Translations under genes and position numbers: made by a program
The notes under the pieces: model-generated
Databases searched by the model: none
Seen by the model: only the letters and a program-made list of their open reading frames with translations
What the model was told of the DNA's origin: nothing
Part shown: in pieces, positions 46,393 through 55,659 of the stretch
Layout: each line of letters starts with the position of its first letter
How positions within the stretch are numbered: the first letter of the stretch is position 1
NCBI RefSeq assembly: GCF_029714305.1
Contig: NZ_CP121647.1
Coordinates: 2,066,501-2,130,500, forward strand
Source of the DNA: Bradyrhizobium sp. CB3481
GTDB lineage: Bacteria > Pseudomonadota > Alphaproteobacteria > Rhizobiales > Xanthobacteraceae
Direction: 5' to 3'
Length of the DNA: 64,000 bases

Positions 46393-47597
46393 AGAAAAAC
46401 GTGCAAGCATCGAAGGGAGCGCCGTTGCGCAAGGCACCCGGTTTGCGAGCCAGCACCGGCACATAGTGCCACGGATTGTAGGTCGTCTCGCCGCGACCAA
46501 AGGATCGTGGGTGTTCCGCAACGATCCTTCCGTCCTGACGGATCTAGATGCGATCCTGGACTTCAACTGGACGTCCGATTGCGCTGGCCGTGACCGAGTA
46601 CTTGTTGTTGTCGAAGCGCACCAGGCACGTCTTCGAGACCGAGGCCTGCATCGCATGGAAGCCGTCGAACCGACCGGCATAGGGAACGAGCTTGGGGCGT
46701 TCGGCTTCGAACACCTCCCAGACCGTCTGCTCGGACAGCTCCGGATGGCGATGCGCCTTGGCGTAGGCGATACATTTATCGAGCAACCAGGAGTTCAACT
46801 CGTCCAGGGGTTTGAAGCGCAGCCGTGGCGTGAAGAAGCGTTCTCGGACCAGCCCAACCTGCTTCTCGACCTGGCCCTTCTCCCAGCCCGAGGCCGGCGT
46901 GCAGGCAACCGGGTCGACCAGGTGGTGGCCGCACATCTGCATAAAGCGGCGATTGTAGCGGCGATCCTTGCCGACAAAGATCGTCTCTCCACCGCGGTCT
47001 TCATGTTGTCGTAGATGCCGCGGCTGCAGGTGCCCTTGAACAGAGCGAACGCCCGGTCGTGGGCGTCGAACATCATCTCCTGCGTCTCCCGCGGATAGGC
47101 CCGCACGAACAGCATGCGGCTGTGGCAGAGCCGGACATGGGCGGCCTTCACCATCACCGTGGTGCCGCCCAGCAAGACCACCTCGTGGCTCCAGTCGAAC
47201 TGGTAGGCTTCGCCTGGGGCAAAGCTCAGCGGGACATAAGCCGCCGCGGTCGATTGTCCGCGCTCCTTGCTCCACCGCCTGGCGTAACGCCGCACCGCGT
47301 CGTAACCGCCGTCATAGCCGCGGCCGCGCAGCTCTTCGAAGATCCGGATCAACGTCAGCTGTTCACGAGCCGGTTTGGCCGCGTTCGCCGCCAGCAGCCC
47401 ATCGAGCTCCGACGGCCATCGCCCCAGCTTCGGCCGCGGCTGCACCTGCCGCTCGTACTCGAAGGAGATCTCTCCCGACCGCAGCACCTTCCGGACCGTG
47501 TTCCGCGACACCTCAGGTCGCGGGCGATCTCCTTGATCGTCTTACCTTTGATGAAGGGCTCGCGCCGTATCCGCGCAATTGTCTCCACGACCAGCAT
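46393..47597 (-). pseudogene. istA: IS21-family istA transposase, frameshifted and truncated
   Basis: The N-terminal HTH part (MLVVETIARIRREPFIKGKT) runs to RDL, where one base is lost near 47515; the catalytic integrase core (VSRNTVRKVLRSGE, GEAYQFDWSHEVV, DNMKTAVE) is in a second frame; two extra bases in a TCTCTC run at 46984-46989 start the third (IFVGKDRRYNRRFMQMCGHH, YNPWHYVPVLA). The last bases break off at about 46393 in the middle of the C-terminus. No istB partner follows. This is the dead left part of an IS21 element. Confidence 0.9.
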
Positions 47598-47639
47598 CCC
47601 CAACCACCTGCTTCATTCCAAAGCAGGCAGCGCAACAGA

Positions 47640-47706
47640 CCTAACTGGAGGGGGTCAATTTTGGACGCCGATCCCCCGGCTTAGGGGGTCAATATTGCAG
47701 ACGATG
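47640..47706. mobile_element. IS21-type terminal end with repeated ends
   Basis: Two direct copies of AGGGGGTCAATWTT are at about 47648-47662 and 47682-47696, the multiple terminal repeats of IS21-type elements, outside the istA start. The opposite end of this element is missing. The IS110-family gene begins about 80 bases after it. Confidence 0.65.
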
Positions 47707-47787
47707 ACGTAATTGCGGTCAGCGCCTGCGGCTCGAAAGGTTCGATATCTTCAAGCCTTCCCGCAATCTCGCGAATCGGAGGGGGCT

Positions 47788-48915
47788 ATGAAGCAATATG
47801 TTGGGCTGGATGTCTCGCAAAAAGAAACGTCAGTATGTGTGGTCGACGAAGTGGGTCAGGTCTTGTTCGAGGGAAAGGCCAGGTCCGACCCGGGGGCGCT
47901 CACGGCACTGCTTCGCAAGCGGGCGCCACAGGCGGAGCGCATCGGATTTGAGACCGGGGCGATGGCGAGTTGGCTATGGCATGAACTTCGTAGAGTTGAG
48001 CTTCCGGTGGTCTGTATCGACGCGCGGCATGCCCATGCGGCCTTGTCCGTACGCATGAACAAGAGCGATCAGAATGATGCCCGAGGTCTGGCCGAACTGG
48101 TGCGGGTTGGCTGGTATCGAGAAGTCAAAGTCAAGAGCGAGGAAAGTCAGAAGATCCGCGCGATACTCGTCGCCAGATCCCGGCTCGTGGCCATTCGTCG
48201 AGATATCGAGAACCAGGTCCGCAGTCTAATCAAAGAATACGGCTTGCTCTTCCCACGCGCGATCGGACTGCAGTTTCGCAATCAGGTTTGCGAGCTATTG
48301 GGCGAAGATCATCAGCTCCTCAGTGTGATCGCGCCGCTTCTGTCGATCCATGAGCAGATCTGCAAGCAGCAAAGCAAGTTCGATGACGAAGTCCGCCAGT
48401 TGGCAAAGTCGGATGAGACGACGCGCCGCCTGATGACGGTTCCTGGTGTCGGCGTGGTGACCGCCTTGACCTTCCGCCATACGATCGACGATCCATCGCG
48501 CTTCCGATCGGCATCAAGCGTCGGCGCCTATCTGGGTCTTACGCCTCGACGCAACCAGTCTGGCGAAACTGACATCAATGGCAAGATATCACGATGGGGC
48601 GACCGTCTTCTCCGAACTTACCTGTACGAGGCGGCGACCGTCCTCCTTTATCGAACGAAGAAATGGTCCTCTCTCAAGGCTTGGGGCATGAAGCTCGCCA
48701 AGCGGATTGGCATGCGAAAGGCAAAGGTCGCCATCGCGCGCAAAATCGCCATCGTTCTTCACTGTATCTGGGTCGACGGCACATCGTTCGACTGGGGCCA
48801 GGCGGAAGGAAGCCTGATCCGATTTGCAAAGTTCCTGGTCCGGTCTGCCGGACTGGCGATGTCCCGCTGGGACGGTGTTGTGGCGACCTCGTTCATTCGG
48901 CTGGTGGCAGCTTGA
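47788..48915 (+). mobile_element. IS110-family transposase, intact
   Basis: This 375-residue transposase starts at the ATG at 47788 with GGAGGGGG upstream. The N-terminal DEDD domain shows [30 protein letters not shown] and [17 protein letters not shown]; the C-terminal transposase-20 domain carries [20 protein letters not shown] and the serine-type site region. It appears complete, so it may be active. IS110 elements lack inverted repeats, so I cannot mark the ends. It lies hard against a dead IS21 end. Confidence 0.93.
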
Positions 48916-49175
48916 CTGTACTCCGCTGCAGACGTTGAGGCGCCCGACCCGGACATCATCATGAGGCGCTGCGCGACCTCGGAAAGGACCATGACCCCAG
49001 CGAAGACATCAACCAGCCTGGGCGATCCAATGCCTGGCCGGCAAAGCACGTATCAGCCGCGCCCGCGCCGTCTCCGCAACCCGGACCAGCTCCGACGGCG
49101 CGAGCACTACCTCCGTGCCGCGGGGCGTTCAGAAATGTAAGCTTGACAATAAACTGCAATTAAAGGGCCGAATGA
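48916..49175. other. Region between IS110 gene and a gene remnant
   Basis: No gene is supported. It must hold the right end of the IS110 element and a deletion junction before the remnant that follows. Confidence 0.4.
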
Positions 49176-49278
49176 CACCTGCCCGCAGGCCGACCGTGGT
49201 GGTGACGATGCCGGGCGCCGCAAGCGCCGCGGTCGGTACCAGCAGCAACGCTGCAACAAAGAAACGTTTCAGTTTGAT
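49176..49278 (-). pseudogene. Head of an SH3-domain exported protein, start codon lost
   Basis: After a perfect AGGAGGT site comes ATC instead of ATG, then KLKRFFVAALLLVPTAALAA and PGIVTTTVGLRAG, the usual start of rhizobial exported bacterial-SH3 proteins. After LRAG the sequence turns to unrelated residues and stops. Both the start codon and the rest of the gene are lost. Confidence 0.5.
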
Positions 49279-49382
49279 GGCGAGTACCTCCTAAATGAAA
49301 GAACGCGCGCATGACAGGAGGCCGCATGAACCCGGCAACGCGCTTGCGCCTCCGATCGCGCCGCGCGCACTAATTCATTGCA

Positions 49383-49832
49383 CTAATCCATTGCATCATG
49401 CCGCGGTCCACGCGCTCTTCCAGTTCTGCGCTCGACTTGTCTCGCCGCAACGGCTTTTGCGCGTTCCTCGCAACGTGCGCGTAGATCCTCGAGTTCGTCG
49501 GCAGTTAGATGCTCAATGCCGACAAAGGAATTCTGAACGGTGCCCGTTCGGATAAGTTCATCCAGCTTAACCTGGATGGCTGCGCTATCCCGATTTTGCG
49601 AGTTCTGGATAAGGAAGACCATCAGAAAGGTCACGATCGTCGTTCCGGTATTGATGACGAGCTGCCAAGTGTCAGAAAACTGGAACAGAGGTCCTGTAAC
49701 CGCCCATATGACGATTGCTGCGCAGGCTAGGACAAAGGTCGATGCACGACCGGCCCTCTGCGAGGCCTTGTTTGCAATGGCCGCGAATAGTCGGCGGGGT
49801 CGTCGCTCGCTTTGCTGATGGTCCAGCTGCAT
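49383..49832 (-). CDS. Low-affinity iron permease family protein
   Basis: This 149-residue protein has two membrane spans (about 33-51 and 57-77) and the family segment FSDTWQLVINTGTTIVTFLM and VFLIQNSQNRDSAAIQVKLD, with EELxxxC-like polar C-terminal helices. An excellent GGAGGACC site precedes the ATG. Bacterial members are often annotated as iron permeases on weak grounds; a simple membrane role is all that can be claimed. Confidence 0.88.
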   Translation of the reverse strand: MQLDHQQSERRPRRLFAAIANKASQRAGRASTFVLACAAIVIWAVTGPLFQFSDTWQLVINTGTTIVTFLMVFLIQNSQNRDSAAIQVKLDELIRTGTVQNSFVGIEHLTADELEDLRARCEERAKAVAARQVERRTGRARGPRHDAMD

Positions 49833-50256
49833 ACGGTCCTCCTTTCCGGAGGCTTCTGCCCGGTTTGCCGAACGGAAGTCTCGCGCTCTCCACCTTCGAT
49901 GCTAGGCGCCTGATGCATTCGGCGAACCTTTGGAATGAAACGAATTTCGGAGGCTTATGATCCTGGCTTGATCAAGCTTTATGTCAGTATTGCTGGGCCA
50001 TAGCTGGGCCAGCGCGCTTTCGGGCAAACAGTCTCTCGACGCGCAGATGGCCCTGGTCGTCATCCGTACACGAGAACATTGCTATCGCTCCGGGTCTCGA
50101 ATGGAATGCCACGCCATATGCTTAGAGATCGGGGAGAGGCAGGAGCGAAGCTGGCTCGAAGCCGTCGGTCTGAGAGCCGGCGTGTCAGCCGTGAGTCCCG
50201 CGCAGGAACTAAGCGTTTGCAGCTCCGTTGTCCTTGCCGCAAAAGGGAGGACTGCA
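49833..50256. other. Intergenic region upstream of the CsbD gene
   Basis: A longer frame runs through here into the CsbD gene but has no binding site. This stretch holds the divergent promoters of the permease-like and CsbD genes; no sigma motif is recognised with confidence. Confidence 0.45.
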
Positions 50257-50460
50257 ATGGACTGGAATCGCGTTGAGGGAAATTGGAAAGAAGTAAAAGG
50301 CAAGGTCAAAGCGCAATGGGGTAAGCTGACCGACGATGATCTTGACGTCATCGACGGCCACCAAGAGCAGCTGGAAGGCCGATTGCAGCAACGCTACGGA
50401 TACGCCAAAGACCAAGCAAGAAAAGAAATCAATGATTGGTTCGATCGCCAAAAGTGGTGA
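50257..50460 (+). CDS. CsbD-family stress protein
   Basis: This 67-residue protein is a full CsbD domain: MDWNRVEGNWKEVKGKVKAQ, GKLTDDDLDVIDGHQEQLEG and RYGYAKDQARKEINDWFDRQ. The ATG at 50257 has GGGAGG 6 bases upstream; a longer frame is rejected. CsbD proteins are small, soluble and induced by general stress. A perfect-stem terminator follows. Confidence 0.95.
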   Translation: MDWNRVEGNWKEVKGKVKAQWGKLTDDDLDVIDGHQEQLEGRLQQRYGYAKDQARKEINDWFDRQKW

Positions 50461-50470
50461 ACTGAACGAA

Positions 50471-50496
50471 AGAAGCCCCGCGAATGCGGGGCTTCT
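50471..50496. terminator. Bidirectional-type terminator after CsbD gene
   Basis: A perfect 11-base stem (AGAAGCCCCGC and GCGGGGCTTCT) with a GAAT loop. It has no long T run on the plus strand but lies between two converging genes and probably serves both. Confidence 0.75.
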
Positions 50497-50525
50497 TCTG
50501 CTTTTATCTGCGGCGCGCTTCTGGA

Positions 50526-50612
50526 TTAGTGATGCCAGAACAGCGCGAGCAGCAGGATGATCGGCAGCGGTACGCCGAGCAGCCACAATAGTGCTCCTCT
50601 TCCAAAACCCAT
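50526..50612 (-). CDS. 28-residue membrane protein
   Basis: An ATG at 50612 with a superb GGAGGAGG site 6 bases upstream starts MGFGRGALLWLLGVPLPIIL followed by LLALFWHH and a stop. A single membrane helix fills nearly the whole protein. It is too short for usual gene finders. Similar tiny membrane proteins occur in rhizobial genomes. It converges on the CsbD gene. Confidence 0.7.
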   Translation of the reverse strand: MGFGRGALLWLLGVPLPIILLLALFWHH

Positions 50613-50684
50613 CGTTACCTCCTCCTTCAGTAATATCGGAGAACGCTCTCAAGGAGAGCTTCGTTCCGGTGGCGGGCGGGTGGA

Positions 50685-50876
50685 TCAACTGTGGCGGTTC
50701 CTGAGCCTTGCCAGTTCTTTTCGGACGATTCCAACTGAATTCCAGACCTTGTCTACGGCGGCCTGCAGCTCTTCCTTGGTCACGCCCAGTGCATGAGTCC
50801 AGTGTTTAATCTCATGCGGTTCGTGCATGTTAATCTTCGAACGCTCGAGTTGTTCTTTGTTGCCTAAGTGCGCCAT
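50685..50876 (-). CDS. DUF3606-family small protein
   Basis: This 63-residue protein (start MAHLGNKEQLERSKINMHEP) contains the family pattern EIKHWTHALGVTKEELQAAV. The ATG at 50876 has GGGAGAGG upstream, so the longer reading is rejected. These proteins are small, helical and stress-associated in proteobacteria; function unknown. Confidence 0.85.
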   Translation of the reverse strand: MAHLGNKEQLERSKINMHEPHEIKHWTHALGVTKEELQAAVDKVWNSVGIVRKELARLRNRHS

Positions 50877-51252
50877 GACCTCTCCCGAAAGGAAACTATG
50901 GTGGAACCGCCGTGTTCCGAGCAATCGTCTTTGCGTTCAAGAGTGAACATAGCCGCCTTGTCGCCCCGCGGGCCAGACTCTGGCAGCGCGCCGCATACAG
51001 GGCCGTAGCTTGCGCTGAAACACCATCGCTCTGTCGTCTCAGTGAGCGTTGACGTGCCGCCGGCAGGATACACCCAGCCGTCAGTCGCGCCTTGTTATTC
51101 CGTGGGACCGGCGTCGAAACGCCACTCGCAGGCCCGAAGGCAACACCGTCAAGCTCTCCGTAAATGCCTATGCCCTCCTAAAGGTATCGACAGAAAGCAT
51201 GAGGGAACATTCTTGTTGCTTCCTTTGTTCACCGTTTTTACGGAGGTGCTAA
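50877..51252. other. Intergenic region, no gene recognised
   Basis: It contains the divergent upstream regions of two small genes; the GGAGGT site of the next gene is at its end. No other feature seen. Confidence 0.5.
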
Positions 51253-51546
51253 ATGGCAAGAGCAACGTGGAAGCGGCCTAGCTCGCCAATCGGCAAGAAG
51301 GGTCGCCGCAAGACAAATCCGTCGTACAAGCGTCGTGTGGGCGAGCCTTGGTCGATGGCCGACGTGAGGATGCTGAAGCAGCTTGCGAAGGATAACACTC
51401 CCACGGGAGTGATGAGCATCAAGCTCCAGCGTCCAGTGGCAGCAATTCGGAGCAAGGCACAGCGCGAACGGATCTCGCTGAAGCCGATTAATCGGTCACC
51501 ATATAACCGCCGCGCGGCCAAGTCCCGATCCATCAAGCGGCGCTAA
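51253..51546 (+). CDS. Small SANT/Myb-like DNA-binding protein candidate
   Basis: This 97-residue basic protein contains PWSMADVRMLKQLAKDNTPT and GVMSIKLQRPVAAIRSKAQR, the helix-turn-helix-like pattern W..xDxxxLxxLA...xxxIAxxLxRxxxAIRxKA found in many small rhizobial proteins. The basic flanks (PIGKKGRRKTN, RAAKSRSIKRR) fit DNA binding. GGAGGT precedes the ATG. No domain assignment is firm. Confidence 0.7.
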   Translation: MARATWKRPSSPIGKKGRRKTNPSYKRRVGEPWSMADVRMLKQLAKDNTPTGVMSIKLQRPVAAIRSKAQRERISLKPINRSPYNRRAAKSRSIKRR

Positions 51547-52468
51547 CCAGACGGGTCCAGCTTCTCTATAATCTTCCAAGACGGCGAGGTCCGGTCGACT
51601 TGATTGCCTTCACAAGACATCGTTGCCTCGCCTAATAGCCAAAAGGGCGCTTGTCCAGGCGAGGTCAGATGGCCCTCGCACGTAGGCGAGACCAAAGCAA
51701 TATGGGCATATTGGGTTTATCACGTGGCTAGCGCTTGCGTGTGCATCGATGATGCTATTTGAAAGTCAGTCGTCGACGCTCACCTGTTCGTACCACCTCG
51801 TCAATAGTTTCGACTAGGGAGCAGCCGGCTTCGGCAGCATCGGCAATTTCGCCCGAGCGGTCGAAAAAGTCCCAGGCGATTCTACCAGAATTGGGAGCGA
51901 TTCACCCATATGAGAAAAACCGCCGAAGAAGCTCGCAGTTTCCGAAGAGAAGATCGCGGCTTGAACTTCGTGGCGGCGCAACTGTCGGGTCAGGGCGGCT
52001 TCGGCTCCTTCGGCATTCGCAATCGATGCTGCGCAGTGCCGACGGTGGTGCAGCTGCTGCTCGGCCCTCGCAACGGCAAGCCCATAAAGATGATGCAGGC
52101 GCGGGGACAGAGTTGGTCGGAGGGCCCATAGTTTGGTTTGCCGCCGCCAACGAGGAACGGATAACCGATCCGCTCATTGCCTCCCAATGGATCGCAATCT
52201 TGCTGGTCGTCTTCAGCGCCAGTCTGTTAGGAATTTTTCGACGGATGCCTGAAAGCGGCCTCGGTTTCCCGGCCTCATGACGCCTAGCTCCTCGCGGGGC
52301 TTCTCCATGGAGATCGCGGCGCGGTATCGCCGCGTCGCCCACGATCTTCTTCTCGCGCATTGGAACAGGGCTCGCTGTTTCGAATTGTGCATTCAAAGAG
52401 GAGCACGGGAGCACCGAATTCAATCAAATTTGCGCTTGATCGGTTGATTTATCAGACAGGAGCCGTTT
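51547..52468. other. Long region with a membrane-protein remnant
   Basis: Near 52115-52280 a plus-strand frame reads GPIVWFAAANEERITDPLIA and a hydrophobic stretch ending FPAS; it resembles the C-terminal membrane part of the protein at 52552 (VAWFAAGEGGRHRDGAEP) and is probably a duplicated remnant. Nothing else is recognised. Confidence 0.4.
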
Positions 52469-52543
52469 ATGCACCAGCTTATCTATCTCGTTGGATTGAT
52501 CGTGGTGATCCTCGCCATTCTTTCCTTCTTCGGGCTGCGCTGA
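52469..52543 (+). CDS. 24-residue membrane protein
   Basis: An ATG at 52469 with ACAGGAG upstream starts MHQLIYLVGLIVVILAILSF followed by FGLR and a stop, a single hydrophobic helix. It lies 8 bases before the next gene and is probably co-transcribed and perhaps translationally coupled. Too short for usual annotation; tiny single-span proteins of this type occur in rhizobia. Confidence 0.65.
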   Translation: MHQLIYLVGLIVVILAILSFFGLR

Positions 52544-52551
52544 GCGCCGCC

Positions 52552-53415
52552 ATGAGCACCATCGTCGAAGAAGAGCTGGCTTACTCCAGCCCCGCACCCA
52601 TTCCAGCCTATCTGGCTTGGACACCGGCCATCGCCGGCGCACTGATTGCAACGGCCTTTTCAGCGGTACTGATCGCCTTCGGCACCGCCATCGGTTTGGG
52701 CGTTGCATCGGCCTCGCCAACCTGGCGCGATGCATCGGTCGCGCTCTGGCTGCTGTCGGGCATCTATTTGATCCTGGTAGCATTGGTCAGTTTCGGCTTG
52801 GGCGGATACATCGCCGCGCGCATCCGGATGAGAACGCCATCGGCGGATTCCGGGGACATTGAACACCGGGACGGTCTTCATGGCCTGGCTGCCTGGGCCA
52901 TTGCCGTCGTTCTTACGGTCCTGCTCAGTGCTCTGATCGCCGGCGCTGCCGCTTCGCGCGCGCCCAACGAGCCAAGCGTGCCTTCCGCGAGGGCGGCAGA
53001 GCCGTTGCTGAGCTATGAGCTTGATCGCCTGTTCCGGCCGGCGCGACGGAATCCCAATGCCGAGACCGCCACGGAGCGCGCGGAGGCCGGACGGATCCTG
53101 CTGACCTCGTCCAGCCATAGCGGCGTCGCGGCTGAGGACCGCACCTACCTCGTGCAGCTGGTCACCGGCATTGCCGGCCTTGCCGGCCCGGACGCCGAGC
53201 GCCGTGTCGACAGTGTCATCGCCAGCTCAAAGACCGCGATTGCCCGCTCCCGGCGCAGCGCCATCATCGCGGCTTTTTCGATCGCGTCATCGGTCCTCCT
53301 CGGTGCGGTTGTCGCATGGTTCGCGGCCGGCGAAGGCGGACGACATCGCGACGGCGCCGAGCCTGAATGGCTGTCAAACCGCTCTCGAGCGCCCAGGAGG
53401 CAGGCCGTCCCTTAG
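52552..53415 (+). CDS. Polytopic membrane protein, unknown function
   Basis: This 287-residue protein starts at the ATG at 52552 (MSTIVEEELAYSSPAPIPAY); a longer frame beginning at 52360 has no binding site. It has four or five hydrophobic segments at about 22-52, 68-90, 110-132 and 238-258, with a helical domain between the last two (ATERAEAGRILLTSSSHSGV, EDRTYLVQLVTGIAGLAGPD). Its C-terminal helix resembles the remnant upstream. I do not recognise a family. The 24-residue gene precedes it. Confidence 0.75.
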   Translation: MSTIVEEELAYSSPAPIPAYLAWTPAIAGALIATAFSAVLIAFGTAIGLGVASASPTWRDASVALWLLSGIYLILVALVSFGLGGYIAARIRMRTPSADSGDIEHRDGLHGLAAWAIAVVLTVLLSALIAGAAASRAPNEPSVPSARAAEPLLSYELDRLFRPARRNPNAETATERAEAGRILLTSSSHSGVAAEDRTYLVQLVTGIAGLAGPDAERRVDSVIASSKTAIARSRRSAIIAAFSIASSVLLGAVVAWFAAGEGGRHRDGAEPEWLSNRSRAPRRQAVP

Positions 53416-53572
53416 CATCACTGCTTTCGCTGCCGGTTGAATCCCGGGCTCGAAATGCCGCGTGGCCGGAGCATGGACCTTGCGCCTTTCGTGATCTACC
53501 CTAGCCTCTGATGTATAGACGGAGCATGCGCCTTGTCGGCGTGCCGCGTCTGGCAGCCGGGAGGAAGCGCGG

Positions 53573-54505
53573 ATGGAGCTATCCTATTCACAGAACCTCG
53601 AGGATTATCATCTCTCGATCGCGTTTGCGGGACAGGTAACGGGCACTTATCTCGACATTGGAGCAGGGCATCCCATCGCCGACAATGTGTCCTATTGGTT
53701 TTATGAACGAGGATGGCGCGGCGTGATCGTTGAGCCGCAGACAAAACTTGCGGCGTTGTATCCCCGGCTGCGTCCACGCGACGTCGCGGTTGCTTGCTCG
53801 ATCGGACGGGAGTGTGGCGAAGCCGATTTCCACATCGTTGACCGCCTGCACGGGCTTTCGACGTCGATGGAAGGGGTTGCGCAGGCGGCCCAAGCGTTTG
53901 GTGTCGCTTATCAGTCCATTCGCACGCCCATGACGACGCTGGCCAAGCTGTGCGAGATCCATAATCTCGGTACAATCGATTTTCTGAAAATTGATGTCGA
54001 AGGTGCGGAGGGTGATGTGCTGTTCGGCGGCGACTGGGAGCGCTTCCGGCCTAAGGTCGTTGTTGCAGAAGCGGTCACTCCAATGACCTCGGAACCGTCA
54101 TGGCAGGAATGGGAACCGTTCCTGATTGCGCAGCGCTATCGCTTCGTTCTGTTCGATACGCTCAACCGCTTTTATGTGGCCGAAGAATGCCCGGGAATCA
54201 TGGCGCGATTCCCGACCGAGCGAGCCCCGTGGCATGCGGTCCGTCACATGTATGAAATAGGTCGCGCCCCTGAGAATGTGGGCCATCCCGATCACGCGCT
54301 GGCTCGCGAGTTGGCGCGCGGGTTATGGGCGAGCCTGCCTTACCTTGATCCAACCCTCATTGCATCTCTCCTGGTTCGGGCTCGCCAGCTTGAAAAGCGC
54401 GACGACCTGGCGGCGCTCGCCTCGATGGTCGAAAGCGAACAGTTTCGCGCGTCATTGGGGCGCATCGCCTGCGGTTATGACGGCGGACAGGTCGTCGACG
54501 AGTGA
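53573..54505 (+). CDS. FkbM-family methyltransferase
   Basis: This 310-residue protein has the FkbM layout: SQNLEDYHLSIAFAGQVTGT leading to SAM motif I YLDIGAGHP, then GVIVEPQ, and the second conserved region TIDFLKIDVEGAEGDVLFGG. FkbM enzymes methylate sugar or hydroxyl groups, often on polysaccharides or secondary metabolites. The C-terminal 100 residues are helical and less conserved. The gene is alone but lies 1 kb from the glycosyltransferase-rich cluster, so a role in modifying the same product is possible. Confidence 0.9.
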   Translation: MELSYSQNLEDYHLSIAFAGQVTGTYLDIGAGHPIADNVSYWFYERGWRGVIVEPQTKLAALYPRLRPRDVAVACSIGRECGEADFHIVDRLHGLSTSMEGVAQAAQAFGVAYQSIRTPMTTLAKLCEIHNLGTIDFLKIDVEGAEGDVLFGGDWERFRPKVVVAEAVTPMTSEPSWQEWEPFLIAQRYRFVLFDTLNRFYVAEECPGIMARFPTERAPWHAVRHMYEIGRAPENVGHPDHALARELARGLWASLPYLDPTLIASLLVRARQLEKRDDLAALASMVESEQFRASLGRIACGYDGGQVVDE

Positions 54506-54648
54506 GAAAGCCGGATTCGGAATCACCGTCGACCGGCCGCGCGCTGCTACCGCGATCGGCCAGTTGATCCCAAATGCAGGCGAGTTCTTGAAACCTCTCA
54601 GCCCATCTCTCGTAGATTGCGTATGTCCGGCCAACCGGGACGCATTCG

Positions 54649-54873
54649 ATGACGAGAAAGACACCTCAAGCCCATCGCCTCAGCGAACGGATCAAGTCGG
54701 CACGTGAAGAAGCCGCGCGTCTTTCGGCCGGTCCTGAAAAAGATGCTCTCCTTGGCCAGGCCGAACAGGACGAAGTCGCGCTGCGCCTGATTCAGTGGGT
54801 GACTTCTTCGGGGCAGCTACCGCCGCCATCCGACTTGGTTCCTGTGGAGCGGCATCCACTGCGGCGGAAATGA
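54649..54873 (+). CDS. Small hypothetical protein
   Basis: This 74-residue protein (MTRKTPQAHRLSERIKSARE) is helical and charged, without membrane spans. It is of the small rhizobial type with LSAGPEKDALLGQAEQDEVA. The binding site (GGGACG) is weak. Function unknown. Confidence 0.6.
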   Translation: MTRKTPQAHRLSERIKSAREEAARLSAGPEKDALLGQAEQDEVALRLIQWVTSSGQLPPPSDLVPVERHPLRRK

Positions 54874-54898
54874 CAAGAAATGTCTGGGAAACACTGGA

Positions 54899-55633
54899 CT
54901 ACCCGCTAAGGGCAGCGCGAATAGCAAGCCTCAGCTCATCCACGGTCTTCGCCACATAAGGTGCTCCTGCTGCCGTCAGACGCTCGGCACCATGGTGCCC
55001 CCAAGCGACGCCGATTGACCTCAGCCGAGCCGCCTCAGCCATCTGCATATCGAAGGTGGTATCACCGACGAAAATTGCGTCCTTCGCCTCCACCCCGGCG
55101 GCAGTAAGCGCCTGAAGAAGCATCGCGGGATGCGGCTTCGAAGGCGCCGTGTCTGCCGCCTGAATGTTCTGAAAGTACTCAACCCATCGCAGCGTCTGCA
55201 GGGCAGGCGCAATGGTGTCGGATCGGTGCCCGGTCGCGATCCCCATCACGATATCGGTGGTTCGGCTCAACTCATGGAGGAGGGCGTCGATCCCATCGAA
55301 CGGCCTTTCGGCAAACACCGGATCGGCCCTTAGTGTCGGCAAGAGGAGGTCATATGCCTTGATCATCTCGAGAATGGGGGCGGCCGGGCCGGCGAGCTCC
55401 GCCAGAATGACATCGAGGGATTTTCCAACCAGCGACAGGCTGTGAGCCGGCGAGGGAGCGGGCAGTCGAAATTCGGAAAACACGATCCGATGGCTCTCGA
55501 GGATCAATGGACGGCTGTCAACAAGCGTGCCGTCGAAATCGAAGATGACCAATTTCAAGGTTTTGCTTTCTACGTTCGCGCTGACTGAATCCAGCGCATT
55601 GTTTCTCAAATTCGACATTTCTGATGCAGTCAT
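54899..55633 (-). CDS. HAD-family phosphatase, phosphoglycolate-phosphatase-like
   Basis: This 244-residue protein has HAD motif I VIFDFDGTLVDSRP, motif II Thr in GIATGHRSD, the Lys of motif III in PSKPHP, and the acidic motif IV VGDTTFDMQM. The cap between motifs I and II is helical (C1 type). The start at 55633 (MTASEMSN) is the best of three nearby ATGs; the previous gene's stop overlaps the region just upstream. It is the last gene of the RibA operon and could remove phosphate from a nucleotide-derived intermediate of that pathway. Confidence 0.88.
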   Translation of the reverse strand: MTASEMSNLRNNALDSVSANVESKTLKLVIFDFDGTLVDSRPLILESHRIVFSEFRLPAPSPAHSLSLVGKSLDVILAELAGPAAPILEMIKAYDLLLPTLRADPVFAERPFDGIDALLHELSRTTDIVMGIATGHRSDTIAPALQTLRWVEYFQNIQAADTAPSKPHPAMLLQALTAAGVEAKDAIFVGDTTFDMQMAEAARLRSIGVAWGHHGAERLTAAGAPYVAKTVDELRLAIRAALSG

Positions 55634-55659
55634 TCCAATCCGGCAATGATGGCTGCAGG

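Noticed and set aside
53496..53975. Minus-strand open frame antisense to the FkbM gene
   Set aside because: The plus strand has all FkbM motifs; the antisense frame is Arg/Pro-rich without features.
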